From positions 1-25,373 of IMG/VR virus record IMGVR_UViG_3300043775_002185: 25,373 bases of DNA. One strand, written 5' to 3'. This DNA comes from a virus. Under the pieces are notes generated by a model that worked only from the letters and a program-made list of their open reading frames with translations, had not been told where the DNA came from and ran no database searches. A program made the position numbers and the translations under genes. This document shows, piece by piece, positions 12,790 to 20,742 of the stretch (its first letter is position 1; each line of letters starts with the position of its first letter).

Positions 12790-14903
12790 CTGAATCCGAC
12801 GAGCCAGACCGCGACACAAAATACTGGATCGGCCAGCTCACCGAAGCCGCCACCGATGGCGGCTGGTTCTCCTCCGTCCGCTCGCGGAACTACGACACCC
12901 GCATGGCTCTGTGGGATGGCCAATCCTCCGATGGCCGCAAGTGGGCCAGCAACTACGGCAAAAATGTTTTCCCCTGGGAAGGCTCCGCCGACAGCCGCAT
13001 CCGCCTCGCCGATCTCGTCTGCAACCGCGAGGCCCAGCTTTGCCTCACCGCCACCTTTGCCGCCCGCTTGCAAATGATGCCGGTCGAATCCTCCGACGCC
13101 CTCTCCCGCACGGCCGCCGAGGCCGTGTTGAAGTGGATGCTCTTCACCCACTGCGCCAGCGACCTCCGGCGCGAACTCGAACTCGCCCTCAACATCCGCG
13201 CCACCTACGGCATCGCCATCATGGGCGTGTTCTGGAAAACCACGACACGCATCGAGGAAAAATCCGTCAGCCTCGAAGACATCATCCTCATGGCCCAAGA
13301 GCAAGGCGACCCGAACTCGCCCTTTGCCATGCTCATCGGCGCCATCCTCGACCCGCTCCAAGAGGAAGTCGCCATCGAGCTCGCCGAGCAATATGCCCCC
13401 GGCACCGGCACCGCCGCCAATATCCGCAAGCTCCGTGAAGGCGGCACGGTGGAATACTCGGTGCCCTATATTTTTGAGAGCAAGCCCGAGTGGACCGCCC
13501 TCGAGCCCTTCAACGATGTCATCTTCCCCACCGCCACCTACGACCTCCAACGCGCCCCATGGATCGCCCGCCGCGAGATGGTGACTTGCGAGGAGCTGGA
13601 AGAGCGCACACTTACCGAGGGCTACCCCTACGAATTTTACGAGAAGGCAGAGAACTACAAGGGCGCAAGCCTCTGGCCCGTCTATTCGCAGCAGAATCAA
13701 AACCGCCGCGACAACATCCTCTGGCAAGATCACCGCGACCTGGTGGAAATCTGGCATGTTTATAGCAAGGAGACTGACGAGAAGACCGGAGCCACCAAGG
13801 TCATGTGCCGTGTCATGCACCCCAATGTGGACATCTTTGCCAAGGAAGAGCTCTCCTCCTACTCCCACGGCGAGTATCCCTTCATCGAGCTGGCCCGCGA
13901 GCGCGTGAGCCGGTGCATCCTCGAAGCCCGTGGCATCCCCGAGATCGTCTCGACCATGCAGTCCGAGATTAAGACCCAGCGCGACTACCGCACCGACCGC
14001 GCCGGAATCGCCCTCCTGCCCCCCATGCGAGTGCCAGCCAATCGCGGCAAGCTCGACATTATCCTCGGCCCAGCCGTGCAAATCCCCGAGCGCCGGCCGA
14101 ATGAGTTTGGCTGGATGTCGCCGCCGCCGGCCGACCAGGGAACCATCGAGATCGAACGTGCCGTCCGCCGCGATGTGAACGAATATTTTGGGATGTCGGG
14201 CGATGGAGTCGATCCCAACTATGTCGCCCTTGTCACCCAGCACACGGTGGACCGTTGGCTCCGCGACTTTAAAGCGATTATCACACAGACCTACCAGCTC
14301 ATGCAGCAATACATGCTGCCGGTGCAAATCCTCCGCGTCTCCGGCGGGCAGGCTCTCCCCTTCCAGGCCGACCGCGAAAGCATCCAAGGCAAGTTCGACC
14401 TCATCATTGATTGGGACGCCAAGAACCTCGATGCCGAAGCCCTCGGCGTGAAGCTGAACTATATCTCCCAAGCCATCGTCCCTATGGATGTCGCCGGTGT
14501 CATCGACCGCGCCGGACTCGTGAAATTCATCATGGCTGCCGTGGATCCAAACCTCGCCGATATTTTGGTCCGCGACCCCGGCCCCGCCGCCGCCATCGAG
14601 TCCAACGAAGAGCAACTTGCCTTCACGAAGATCGCCGCAGGCACCGAACCCGAACTCCCAGGCGAAGGCCAAAACCACCAGCTCCGCGCCCAAGTTCTGC
14701 AAGGCATCATCCAAGCCAACCCCGCCCTGCAACAACGCCTCCAGCAAGACGAGATTTTCCGCTCGATGATCGAGGCCCGCATGAAGGGCTTCAACTTCCA
14801 GATGCAGCAACAACAAAACGCCCAGATCGGCCGCCAAGGCACCCTGCCCGCGTTGCAACAATCCCCCCAACAACCCACCCCCCAACAACCCACCCCCCAA
14901 TAA
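12786..14903 (+). CDS. Portal protein (large, P22-like size)
   Basis: At 705 residues it matches the size of P22-type portals (about 725). Recognisable stretches are WIGQLTEAATDGGWFSSVRS near the N-terminus, FPWEGSADSRIRLADLVCNR, LNIRATYGIAIMGVFWKTTT and the crown/stem-like helices near IPEIVSTMQSEIKTQRDYRT. The C-terminal 100 residues are Gln/Pro-rich and end in QQPTP repeats from a 15-bp tandem repeat (14863-14900). The portal ring is the docking site for terminase and the neck. The start overlaps the upstream stop by ATGA; the frame is open from 12723. An antisense open frame of 811 codons spans the gene but is a GC-bias shadow. Confidence 0.88.
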   Translation: MTESDEPDRDTKYWIGQLTEAATDGGWFSSVRSRNYDTRMALWDGQSSDGRKWASNYGKNVFPWEGSADSRIRLADLVCNREAQLCLTATFAARLQMMPVESSDALSRTAAEAVLKWMLFTHCASDLRRELELALNIRATYGIAIMGVFWKTTTRIEEKSVSLEDIILMAQEQGDPNSPFAMLIGAILDPLQEEVAIELAEQYAPGTGTAANIRKLREGGTVEYSVPYIFESKPEWTALEPFNDVIFPTATYDLQRAPWIARREMVTCEELEERTLTEGYPYEFYEKAENYKGASLWPVYSQQNQNRRDNILWQDHRDLVEIWHVYSKETDEKTGATKVMCRVMHPNVDIFAKEELSSYSHGEYPFIELARERVSRCILEARGIPEIVSTMQSEIKTQRDYRTDRAGIALLPPMRVPANRGKLDIILGPAVQIPERRPNEFGWMSPPPADQGTIEIERAVRRDVNEYFGMSGDGVDPNYVALVTQHTVDRWLRDFKAIITQTYQLMQQYMLPVQILRVSGGQALPFQADRESIQGKFDLIIDWDAKNLDAEALGVKLNYISQAIVPMDVAGVIDRAGLVKFIMAAVDPNLADILVRDPGPAAAIESNEEQLAFTKIAAGTEPELPGEGQNHQLRAQVLQGIIQANPALQQRLQQDEIFRSMIEARMKGFNFQMQQQQNAQIGRQGTLPALQQSPQQPTPQQPTPQ
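14863..14900 (+). repeat. 15-bp in-frame tandem repeat at the portal C-terminus
   Basis: Two full copies of CCCCCCAACAACCCA (14863-14877, 14878-14892) and a partial third encode QQPTP repeats. Copy number could vary by slippage without disturbing the frame. Confidence 0.85.
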
Positions 14904-14909
14904 ATCGCC

Positions 14910-15755
14910 ATGAGAACCGTAACATTCCAATCCGTCCTCGACGGAGCCGCAGCCCGCATCGGGCTTGACCCAACGCAGACTATCCAGCCATCCACGGCGT
15001 CTGCGCTCACTGAATATATCAACACCCGCACCCGCTTTGCGTGGGAGGCTTACAAGTGGCCTGAGCTTTCGGCAATCGAGAAGCGGCAGTTCCGCCCGAC
15101 TTTTGATGCGGCAGTCGTTTACGCTACCGGCGCAGAGGTTTTTTACCTTAGCCAATACTACCGCAAGATTGCTGCTGGCTTGGCTGGCGTGCTGCCTACC
15201 GTCACGGCGACATGGACCTCGGCCGCGACTCTCACCGATTTCGTGCGCTCGATTGATTTCGACCAGACCTTTACGGCCACCTCAGCCACCACGGCGGCGA
15301 CGCCGATTGGCGAGGTGATGCATGTTTACCGCCAGGATCCTCGTGTGGTGCGCTATGCCGAGCGAGTGAACTTTTGGGTCACAGACTCGGGAGCCATCGT
15401 AGGCCCGACTCAGTTCACAAATGCAACGCCGAACGAGGTGTATGTGGAGTTCACCATTCGTCCGACCATGTTCAACACCAGCTCGAACGACGATGACTTC
15501 CCTCGCGTGATTTCCGAGTATGTCAAATTCTCGGCCGCTGCCGACGCTCTGCGCGAAGACGGGCAGTTCGACAAAGCCTCCTACATGGATGGCTTGGCCG
15601 CTGATGCGCTCCAGAAGGAGATGGACATCATCGAGCTCAAGCAGGGCCAGACTCGCTTGCAGGGCAACCGCCGCGACCTCTTCCCAAGCACTCCGATGCA
15701 GCGGACCTCCTCCAGCCCCATCGCCAGCGCACTCGACAAAGCCGTTCGCCAGTAA
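14910..15755 (+). CDS. Head-tail adaptor / neck protein 1
   Basis: The 281-residue product begins with a helical module (MRTVTFQSVLDGAAARIGLD, then YINTRTRFAWEAYKWPEL) shared with the next gene. A beta-rich middle (about 85-190) follows, and helices at the C-terminus contain DALREDGQFDKASYMDGLAA. It follows the portal by six bases, the position of tail-tubular-A or gp4-like adaptors in podoviruses. It would form the ring under the portal. Its length and tandem paralogue suggest a two-layer neck. The start has no clear Shine-Dalgarno. Confidence 0.75.
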   Translation: MRTVTFQSVLDGAAARIGLDPTQTIQPSTASALTEYINTRTRFAWEAYKWPELSAIEKRQFRPTFDAAVVYATGAEVFYLSQYYRKIAAGLAGVLPTVTATWTSAATLTDFVRSIDFDQTFTATSATTAATPIGEVMHVYRQDPRVVRYAERVNFWVTDSGAIVGPTQFTNATPNEVYVEFTIRPTMFNTSSNDDDFPRVISEYVKFSAAADALREDGQFDKASYMDGLAADALQKEMDIIELKQGQTRLQGNRRDLFPSTPMQRTSSSPIASALDKAVRQ

Positions 15756-15758
15756 CGC

Positions 15759-16703
15759 ATGAAAACCGTCCGCCTCCAGCAGCTCCTCGACAGTATTACA
15801 GCCAGGGCAGGGATCGATCCCAACCTGCCTGAGAATGCGCGTCGCGGGGCTCTGGTGATGGACTATGTGCAGGAGGCCGTCAACTACGCTTGGACCTTTT
15901 TCGATTGGCCCGAGATCAACCATATCGAGGAGCGCATCGTCTTGGGTGCAGGCTTTGCCGAAGGCGGATACACCTATGAGAGCGACTATGCCGGGACGGT
16001 CTCCTACATTGGCCGCGCCATCGAGGGCAGCACCTTTGACCAAGCCGTGTGGCGCATCAAGCGCGTCACCACCAATGCCGCCGGTGCAGCCCTTAACATC
16101 GACACCGCGCTGAATGTGGCGTGGAACAACCGACTCACCGCGACCTATGTCGAGGATAGCCAAAATTCGCCATCTACTGAAATCCCGTATGTGTTGCTTT
16201 ATTCGGAGGGCCGCACGCCCATTGGCTCAGTCTCTGCCGTGTATGCGTCAAACCCCGACACCTCGCTCGCGTATTCGCTGAAATTCAGCATCACTGCCGA
16301 CCGGCTTCTCATTACAGATACCGCCTACGCTGGCGGCACGGTTTACATCAGCTTTTGCGAGCCAGTGCCGGAACTCACTATTGCCAGCTACGAGGCCCAG
16401 ACTGCCTATGCGAGCGGCGACCTCGTTTACCACAACCCCACCGGCGACTGCTACCGCGCCACCCTCGCCACCACCGGCAATGCGCCAACGAATACCGGCT
16501 ACTGGTCCAAGCAAGCCATTCCGTTTTTTCTCGGAGACTACATTAAGACCAGCGGCCTTGCCTCCATCATGCTCGAAGAGCCTGGCATGGAGAACAAATC
16601 CAACTACCTCACGGCCCGCGCCGAGGGGCAACTCCTCAAAGCGATGGACGACGCGTGGCTCCGCCGAGGCGAGGTCCGCCGCTACTCCGCCAGCTTCCAA
16701 TAA
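15759..16703 (+). CDS. Neck protein 2 with a carbohydrate-binding-like insert
   Basis: The 314-residue product is a paralogue of the previous gene: the N-terminus MKTVRLQQLLDSITARAGID and the NYAWTFFDWPE segment align with it, and the C-terminus returns to helices (ARAEGQLLKAMDDAWLRRGE). Between them, residues 211-249 read YEAQTAYASGDLVYHNPTGD followed by CYRATLATTGNAP and a closing YW. This matches the CBM5/12 (chitin-binding-like) small beta fold pattern, and such folds often decorate phage virion proteins. It starts three bases after the upstream stop. It is probably a neck or tail-tube ring protein with a surface-exposed sugar-binding domain. Confidence 0.75.
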   Translation: MKTVRLQQLLDSITARAGIDPNLPENARRGALVMDYVQEAVNYAWTFFDWPEINHIEERIVLGAGFAEGGYTYESDYAGTVSYIGRAIEGSTFDQAVWRIKRVTTNAAGAALNIDTALNVAWNNRLTATYVEDSQNSPSTEIPYVLLYSEGRTPIGSVSAVYASNPDTSLAYSLKFSITADRLLITDTAYAGGTVYISFCEPVPELTIASYEAQTAYASGDLVYHNPTGDCYRATLATTGNAPTNTGYWSKQAIPFFLGDYIKTSGLASIMLEEPGMENKSNYLTARAEGQLLKAMDDAWLRRGEVRRYSASFQ

Positions 16704-16710
16704 TCACCCC

Positions 16711-16731
16711 TTGACACCCTTCACCATAATT
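16711..16731 (+). promoter_or_regulatory. Short-spaced TTGACA-N9-ATAATT motif, copy 2
   Basis: TTGACA (16711-16716) is followed after nine bases by ATAATT (16726-16731) and an AT-rich run, with an ATG at 16743. The text TTGACACCCT is identical to copy 1 at 9171. It opens the small virion/fibre module. Confidence 0.5.
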
Positions 16732-16742
16732 AAATTAACGAC

Positions 16743-17030
16743 ATGAGTAACCCCACCGTCCAGATCGCCGCCCGCTCCTCTGCTGGCATCGTGCAGCCCG
16801 TCCAAGCCACATCAGATGGGGCTCTGCGAGTCACCACCGGATTTCCAGTTCCTCTCTACGACAAGTTTGAAGTCTTCAAAGTCGGTGCCACGAACAACAC
16901 CGATTACACCGAATACTCCTTCGCCGGAACCGCAGTCGCCCGCATCCGCATGACCTATTTCGGTGGCGTTCCCGCGACTGACAACGCCCAGCTCAAAACT
17001 TCCTTCGTTCAGTATCCCCCATTCGCGTAA
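16743..17030 (+). CDS. Small beta-rich virion-type protein (95 aa)
   Basis: The product (MSNPTVQIAARSSAGIVQPV, then ALRVTTGFPVPLYDKFEVFK) looks like a small beta-sandwich, without membrane or catalytic features. It opens the module after promoter-like motif copy 2 and ends two bases before the next start. Such small proteins between neck and fibres may be head decorations or fibre connectors; this is inference from position only. Confidence 0.6.
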   Translation: MSNPTVQIAARSSAGIVQPVQATSDGALRVTTGFPVPLYDKFEVFKVGATNNTDYTEYSFAGTAVARIRMTYFGGVPATDNAQLKTSFVQYPPFA

Positions 17031-17032
17031 CC

Positions 17033-17305
17033 ATGTCGCAAGTTTCGTTCGATCCCCTCACGGGAAACATGATCTCGACCACCGCCCAGGTGGCGCAGCT
17101 CGACTCCTCGGGCCAAATCTCCGGCACGATGATCCCGGACGATTTCGACGATGTGCAGAGGTTCGACTCTGTGGGCGACTTCCCCGCCACAGGCGTCGTA
17201 GCCCGCATCTATTTTCCCGCAGATACCAACATTCCCCACCGTTGGGATCCGCCCACACTTTCCTACATACCCATCGTCGCCGATTCGGACGGCGGTGAGT
17301 TTTAG
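17033..17305 (+). CDS. Small hypothetical virion-module protein (90 aa)
   Basis: The product has an N-terminal Ser/Thr-rich part (VSFDPLTGNMISTTAQVAQL) and a tail-fibre-like segment near the end (RIYFPADTNIPHRWDPPTLS), resembling the PGGRW-like trimer joints seen in fibres but not identical. It starts two bases after the upstream stop. Function unknown; a fibre joint or connector is the best guess. Confidence 0.55.
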   Translation: MSQVSFDPLTGNMISTTAQVAQLDSSGQISGTMIPDDFDDVQRFDSVGDFPATGVVARIYFPADTNIPHRWDPPTLSYIPIVADSDGGEF

Positions 17306-17350
17306 GAGTAACCCCGCAGTAACAACCCCCCATAGAAAGCATCCAATAAC

Positions 17351-18049
17351 ATGCCCTCAAACATTCGCATCAAACGCCGGTTGACCGGTGCAGCCGGAGC
17401 TCCTGCAAGTCTCCTCTCAGGTGAGCAAGCCTACAACAAAGTTGACGGAATCCTCTACATCGGCGACGGCTCCGCAGTCGTGCCAGTAGGCGGAAGCCAC
17501 TACGCGACCGCAGCAGCCCTCGCTACAGAGACCAGCAACCGCACATCGGCAATCTCCTCGGAGAATTCCCGTGCAGTCGCCGCAGAGCTCGCTCTCGGCA
17601 CTCGCATCGACAATGTCCTCAGCAATGTGGACGGTGCAGCCCTCGACTCCCTCACAGAGGTTGTCTCGGCCTTCCAATCGGCAGACAGCACCCTCAACGG
17701 TGCCATCAGCTCCCTCGCAGCCAGCGCTTCCAGCGCCCTGACAGCAGAAGTCAACCGCGCCACCGCAGCCGAAGGCGTCATCGCCGCGAATCTCGCGACA
17801 GAGCTGACGACACGCGCAGCAGCCGACACGACCCTCACCAACAATCTCTCCTCAGAGATCGCCCGTGCCACAGCAGCCGAAGGCGTCGTCGCCGCAAATC
17901 TCGCAACTGAGATCACGGATCGTGCCGCAGCAGTGTCCGCAGTGACCAGCTCGCTGAACAGCGAGATCAGCCGCGCCACAGCAGCCGAGAGCTCCATCTC
18001 GACCCGCGTTTCCGCGCTCGAGGCAGAAATCGACGGCGGCAGCTTCTAA
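17351..18049 (+). CDS. Coiled-coil fibre-like protein with 36-residue repeats
   Basis: The 232-residue product begins with an attachment-like motif (MPSNIRIKRRLTGAAGAPAS, LLSGEQAYNKVDGILYIGDG) that resembles N-termini of phage head or tail fibres. From about residue 55 it is almost wholly heptad-like and Ala/Thr/Glu-rich. A 108-bp DNA repeat (units at 17759, 17867, 17975) encodes the core NRATAAEGVIAANLATE, so the coiled coil grew by tandem duplication. It is likely a trimeric fibre shaft. Confidence 0.75.
   Translation: MPSNIRIKRRLTGAAGAPASLLSGEQAYNKVDGILYIGDGSAVVPVGGSHYATAAALATETSNRTSAISSENSRAVAAELALGTRIDNVLSNVDGAALDSLTEVVSAFQSADSTLNGAISSLAASASSALTAEVNRATAAEGVIAANLATELTTRAAADTTLTNNLSSEIARATAAEGVVAANLATEITDRAAAVSAVTSSLNSEISRATAAESSISTRVSALEAEIDGGSF
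17759..18000 (+). repeat. 108-bp in-frame repeats in the coiled-coil fibre gene
   Basis: Units starting GCCACNGCAGCCGA occur at 17759, 17867 and 17975, exactly 108 bp (36 codons) apart, the last one partial. Third-base changes between copies show that the repeat is not brand new. Confidence 0.8.
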
Positions 18050-18071
18050 GCTCCCTCCCTCCCCACAGCGG

Positions 18072-18093
18072 TGGCGCGGTTCATCCCGCGCCA
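18072..18093 (+). terminator. Stem-loop after the coiled-coil fibre gene
   Basis: TGGCGCGG (18072-18079) pairs with CCGCGCCA (18086-18093) around a six-base loop. No T-run follows directly; a smaller GGGGCCCC then TTTCTT lies at 18103-18116. It could be a weak terminator or an RNA 3'-end stabiliser. Two CTTAAAACT repeats follow at 18114 and 18128. Confidence 0.45.
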
Positions 18094-18149
18094 TCGCTCC
18101 ACGGGGCCCCTTTCTTAAAACTTAATCCTTAAAACTCAAAACTTCCCAA

Positions 18150-18518
18150 ATGGCCACGGTCCTCAAGCTCCTTCGCACCACGGTTCCAGGCCGAGTGCCC
18201 ACCGCCGCGCAAGTGGCCCAGGGCTCCCTCGCCCTCAACCTCGCCGACCGCCGCCTCTACAGCAAAGACCACACCAACGAAGTTTTCCGCCTCGCCCGCC
18301 CCCGCGACCCCTCCGACTACCAGCTCCTCCACGCCGTAGACGGCGACCACCTCTACCTCGGCCGCCTCGCCTGGGCAGACTACCCCGCCTCAGGCCCCGC
18401 CGAGGACTCCATCGCCTGGACAATTTACAAAATTACCACCAACAGCGCCGGGGATGTTCTCTCGGAGCAATCGGCCACCGGCGCGTGGTCGAACAAAACC
18501 AATCTCCAATTTTCTTAA
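18150..18518 (+). CDS. Small fibre-attachment-like protein (122 aa)
   Basis: The N-terminus (TVLKLLRTTVPGRVPTAAQV, AQGSLALNLADRRLYSKD) matches a pattern common at the start of phage fibre proteins: a basic strand, then GxxP, then GxLALNxxDxxLY. The rest is a short beta-rich domain (DHLYLGRLAWADYPA, then SIAWTIYKI). It could be a fibre base whose distal part is encoded separately, or a head-fibre protein. It is separated from the previous gene by about 100 bases with a hairpin. Confidence 0.65.
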   Translation: MATVLKLLRTTVPGRVPTAAQVAQGSLALNLADRRLYSKDHTNEVFRLARPRDPSDYQLLHAVDGDHLYLGRLAWADYPASGPAEDSIAWTIYKITTNSAGDVLSEQSATGAWSNKTNLQFS

Positions 18519-18536
18519 CCCAAAAATCCAAACACC

Positions 18537-18818
18537 ATGAACGCTACCAACCCCATCGAAATCGACGGCAAACAATACCCGAAATACTCGCTCAACTTGG
18601 CCATAACGGGCCGGTATCTGGGCGATAACTCTTCAGACGCGCAGGTCGCCATGCGCCTCGTTCCGACGGCCATCGAAAACGGCGAGGTCATCACCGCTGA
18701 CGAAGCCGCCATCGGCATCGCGCTTGGTTCACTCACAGGTGCAGACGAGGCAACCCAGCAAGCCGTCGGCGCGATCCAAACCGCGCTCCAAACCTACATC
18801 ACCGCGAAAGGACTCTAA
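18537..18818 (+). CDS. Hypothetical protein in the fibre module (93 aa)
   Basis: The product starts with EIDGKQYPKYSLNLAITGRY and is mostly small and acidic, with an Ala-rich helical C-terminal half (EATQQAVGAIQTALQTYITA). I see no membrane span or catalytic motif. It could be a fibre-assembly helper, but nothing direct supports that. It starts 18 bases after the upstream stop and is followed three bases later by the large fibre-like gene. Confidence 0.55.
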   Translation: MNATNPIEIDGKQYPKYSLNLAITGRYLGDNSSDAQVAMRLVPTAIENGEVITADEAAIGIALGSLTGADEATQQAVGAIQTALQTYITAKGL

Positions 18819-18821
18819 GCC

Positions 18822-20207
18822 ATGGCAAATGTTCGCGCATTCCGAGCTGGCAACTGGTCAGACACTAATACAACCACATCGCCTTGGGCTACTGGCGGCG
18901 TTCTCTATGCGCCCAATTCGTCCGACGATGTTTACACCAATGGGTTTACAATCACTGTTGATAATTCGCCAACTGTAATTTCTATCACGAACACATCAGC
19001 GACTTCGCGAGTGTGGAAAGACGGCGCGACAACTACAGCCGCCGCAGGAGGGGGATTCGTGCTCGCCAACGGCGTCACATTGACAGCCACCACGGCCTCG
19101 CTTACGACGGTAGGAGCAAATTTTCTCACTCTATCCGGCACAAATTCAGCGTCTTTTGTTGGGAATATTACTGGAAACCCTAGTTTTTCTTACTCTGTTG
19201 TAAACACCAGCTCTGGAACATTAAATTTCACAGGATTTACCGAAGCAACAGGCTCGGGTGGTGGAACATTTCGCAACCAAGTCGGCGGATCGTTAATAAT
19301 AAACGGAGGAGTAATTAGCAGTGCAAGCTCTGTTGCAATTTACCAAGACGCTGGCGGGAACACGACACTCAATGGGTATTGCACATCAAACGGCGTATCA
19401 GCAGTAAATAATAATGGCGTTGGTCAAGTTACCATTGTTGGAACCATGACCGCCTCAAATGGAGGCGGCAATGCAGTCCGATCAACCAACACCTCAAGCC
19501 TCGTTCGAGCCTCTGGATCATTCATTTGTGCGGCTGATGGGACAATGGCAGTGGCAGCCATAAAAATGATACTGAATACCACGCCAACAATGGCCAAAAC
19601 CCGCTACGCCCTCAATGGAACCAGCACCTATGCGGACATGTTTACCGCCGACAACGGCTTGACGCAAGCCGCCCCCGCCGATGTCCGCAGCGGCACCGTC
19701 TATGCTGATGGCAATCTCACCGGCACATGTGCAGTCCCAGCCGCAGGGTCGGTGGCGCTGGGCGTGCCAGTCGATGCAACCACCGGCACGGCAGTCCTGA
19801 CGCCAGAGGCCGTGTGGGGCGCGGCCACGCGCACGCTCACCACATCCAGCGGCCCGACTGCCGTTCAAATTCGGCAGGAGATGGACAGCAACAGCACCAA
19901 GCTCGCAAACCTCGACACCACCGTTTCAAGCCGCCTCGCGCCAAGCGGCACGCTGGCAACCGTCACCACCCTCACCAACGCCCCTACCGTCCCAACCGCA
20001 GCCGCCATCGCCACACAGGTGAGATCGGAGCTAACCACCGAACTCGCTCGCCTCGACACAAATGTGGGAAGTCGCGCAGCCTCCGGCACGCTTGCCTCGG
20101 ATGTCACCGCCATCAAAGCGAAAACCGACGCCCTCGTCACCGACCGCCTGGCGCAGGTCTCGACGGTCTCGACCACCGGAGCCCAACTCGCAGCCGCCCT
20201 CAGCTAA
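18822..20207 (+). CDS. Large fibre or receptor-binding-like beta-rich protein
   Basis: The 461-residue product opens with a short N-terminal motif (MANVRAFRAGNWSDTNTTTS). Residues 30-270 are Thr/Ser/Gly/Asn-rich strands of the beta-helix type (TFRNQVGGSLIINGGVISSA and similar). Then comes an Ala/Pro/Thr-rich stalk with VRSGTVYADGNLTGTCAVPA, and coiled-coil-like heptads follow (MDSNSTKLANLDTTVSSRLA, later ARLDTNVGSRAASGTLASDV). The middle of the gene is more AT-rich than the rest of the window, often a sign of exchange in receptor-binding regions. It overlaps the first holin-like gene by one base. Confidence 0.72.
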   Translation: MANVRAFRAGNWSDTNTTTSPWATGGVLYAPNSSDDVYTNGFTITVDNSPTVISITNTSATSRVWKDGATTTAAAGGGFVLANGVTLTATTASLTTVGANFLTLSGTNSASFVGNITGNPSFSYSVVNTSSGTLNFTGFTEATGSGGGTFRNQVGGSLIINGGVISSASSVAIYQDAGGNTTLNGYCTSNGVSAVNNNGVGQVTIVGTMTASNGGGNAVRSTNTSSLVRASGSFICAADGTMAVAAIKMILNTTPTMAKTRYALNGTSTYADMFTADNGLTQAAPADVRSGTVYADGNLTGTCAVPAAGSVALGVPVDATTGTAVLTPEAVWGAATRTLTTSSGPTAVQIRQEMDSNSTKLANLDTTVSSRLAPSGTLATVTTLTNAPTVPTAAAIATQVRSELTTELARLDTNVGSRAASGTLASDVTAIKAKTDALVTDRLAQVSTVSTTGAQLAAALS

Positions 20208-20386
20208 TGGACACGCACCAAGCCACAGCCTCGTTCACCGGCCTGCTCGCTACAGCGACGGGGCTCACGGTCTCCATGCTGCCGGAGCTCGAGGCGTGGT
20301 TGCGTGTGGCCTCGCTCGTCATCGGCTGCCTCGTCGGCCTCGCCTCGCTCTACGCCATCCTCCGCAACAGAAAACACCCCCAATAA
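20207..20386 (+). CDS. Holin-like small membrane protein (59 aa)
   Basis: The stop of the fibre gene shares one base with this ATG. The product has a strong hydrophobic span at about residues 32-53 (LRVASLVIGCLVGLASLYAI) and a weaker one near the N-terminus (residues 10-27), followed by a basic tail (RNRKHPQ). One or two spans plus a positive tail is usual for small holins, and it is the first gene of the lysis group. It could instead be an antiholin of the next gene. Confidence 0.6.
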   Translation: MDTHQATASFTGLLATATGLTVSMLPELEAWLRVASLVIGCLVGLASLYAILRNRKHPQ

Positions 20387-20401
20387 CCCCCATGATCCCC
20401 T

Positions 20402-20569
20402 ATGAATAACATCCTCTCCCGCCTCAAAGAAAAATCCACCTACGCTGGCCTTGCCGCCCTCCTCAGCGCATTCGGCCTTGTCATCGACCCCTCCTTGTTT
20501 GGCCATGCCAGCACGATCCTAATCTCCCTCGTTGGCCTCTACGAAGTTTTCCGCAAGGAATCCAAATGA
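20402..20569 (+). CDS. Second holin-like small membrane protein (55 aa)
   Basis: This gene encodes MNNILSRLKEKSTYAGLAAL then a turn (VIDPSLFG) and a second hydrophobic stretch (ASTILISLVGLYEVF) with a basic tail (RKESK). Two hydrophobic segments joined by a short loop fit a two-span holin. It overlaps the lipoprotein gene by ATGA. Which of the two small membrane proteins forms the hole is not decidable from sequence. Confidence 0.7.
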   Translation: MNNILSRLKEKSTYAGLAALLSAFGLVIDPSLFGHASTILISLVGLYEVFRKESK

Positions 20570-20742
20570 TCCACCCCGCCCAGATCGTCCTCGGCCTCCT
20601 CGCCACCGCCTTTTCTGTAGGAGCGCTCCTGCTCCTCGGTGGGTGCGCCAGCATGGGCTCGCCGCAGCTCTGCCTCAAGACGGACTACGGCAATTTCTGC
20701 TACCAACTCCCCGAGCTGCCTAAGACGACCTCGAGCAAATGA
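20566..20742 (+). CDS. Small lipoprotein, outer-spanin-like (58 aa)
   Basis: The product has a short signal sequence (residues 1-26) with the lipobox LGGC and acylation at C27, then only 31 residues with two more Cys (C36, C45) and a Pro-rich end (YQLPELPKTTSSK). Such a tiny lipoprotein next to an endolysin fits an outer spanin or similar lysis accessory in a diderm host. No inner-membrane spanin partner is obvious. It is coupled to both neighbours by ATGA. Confidence 0.65.
   Translation: MIHPAQIVLGLLATAFSVGALLLLGGCASMGSPQLCLKTDYGNFCYQLPELPKTTSSK

Noticed and set aside
12720-15155. Minus-strand open frame of 811 codons opposite the portal gene
   Set aside because: It is an antisense shadow of a GC-rich gene. 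The product is His/Gly/Leu/Asp-rich with no domain pattern, and the plus strand encodes a convincing portal.
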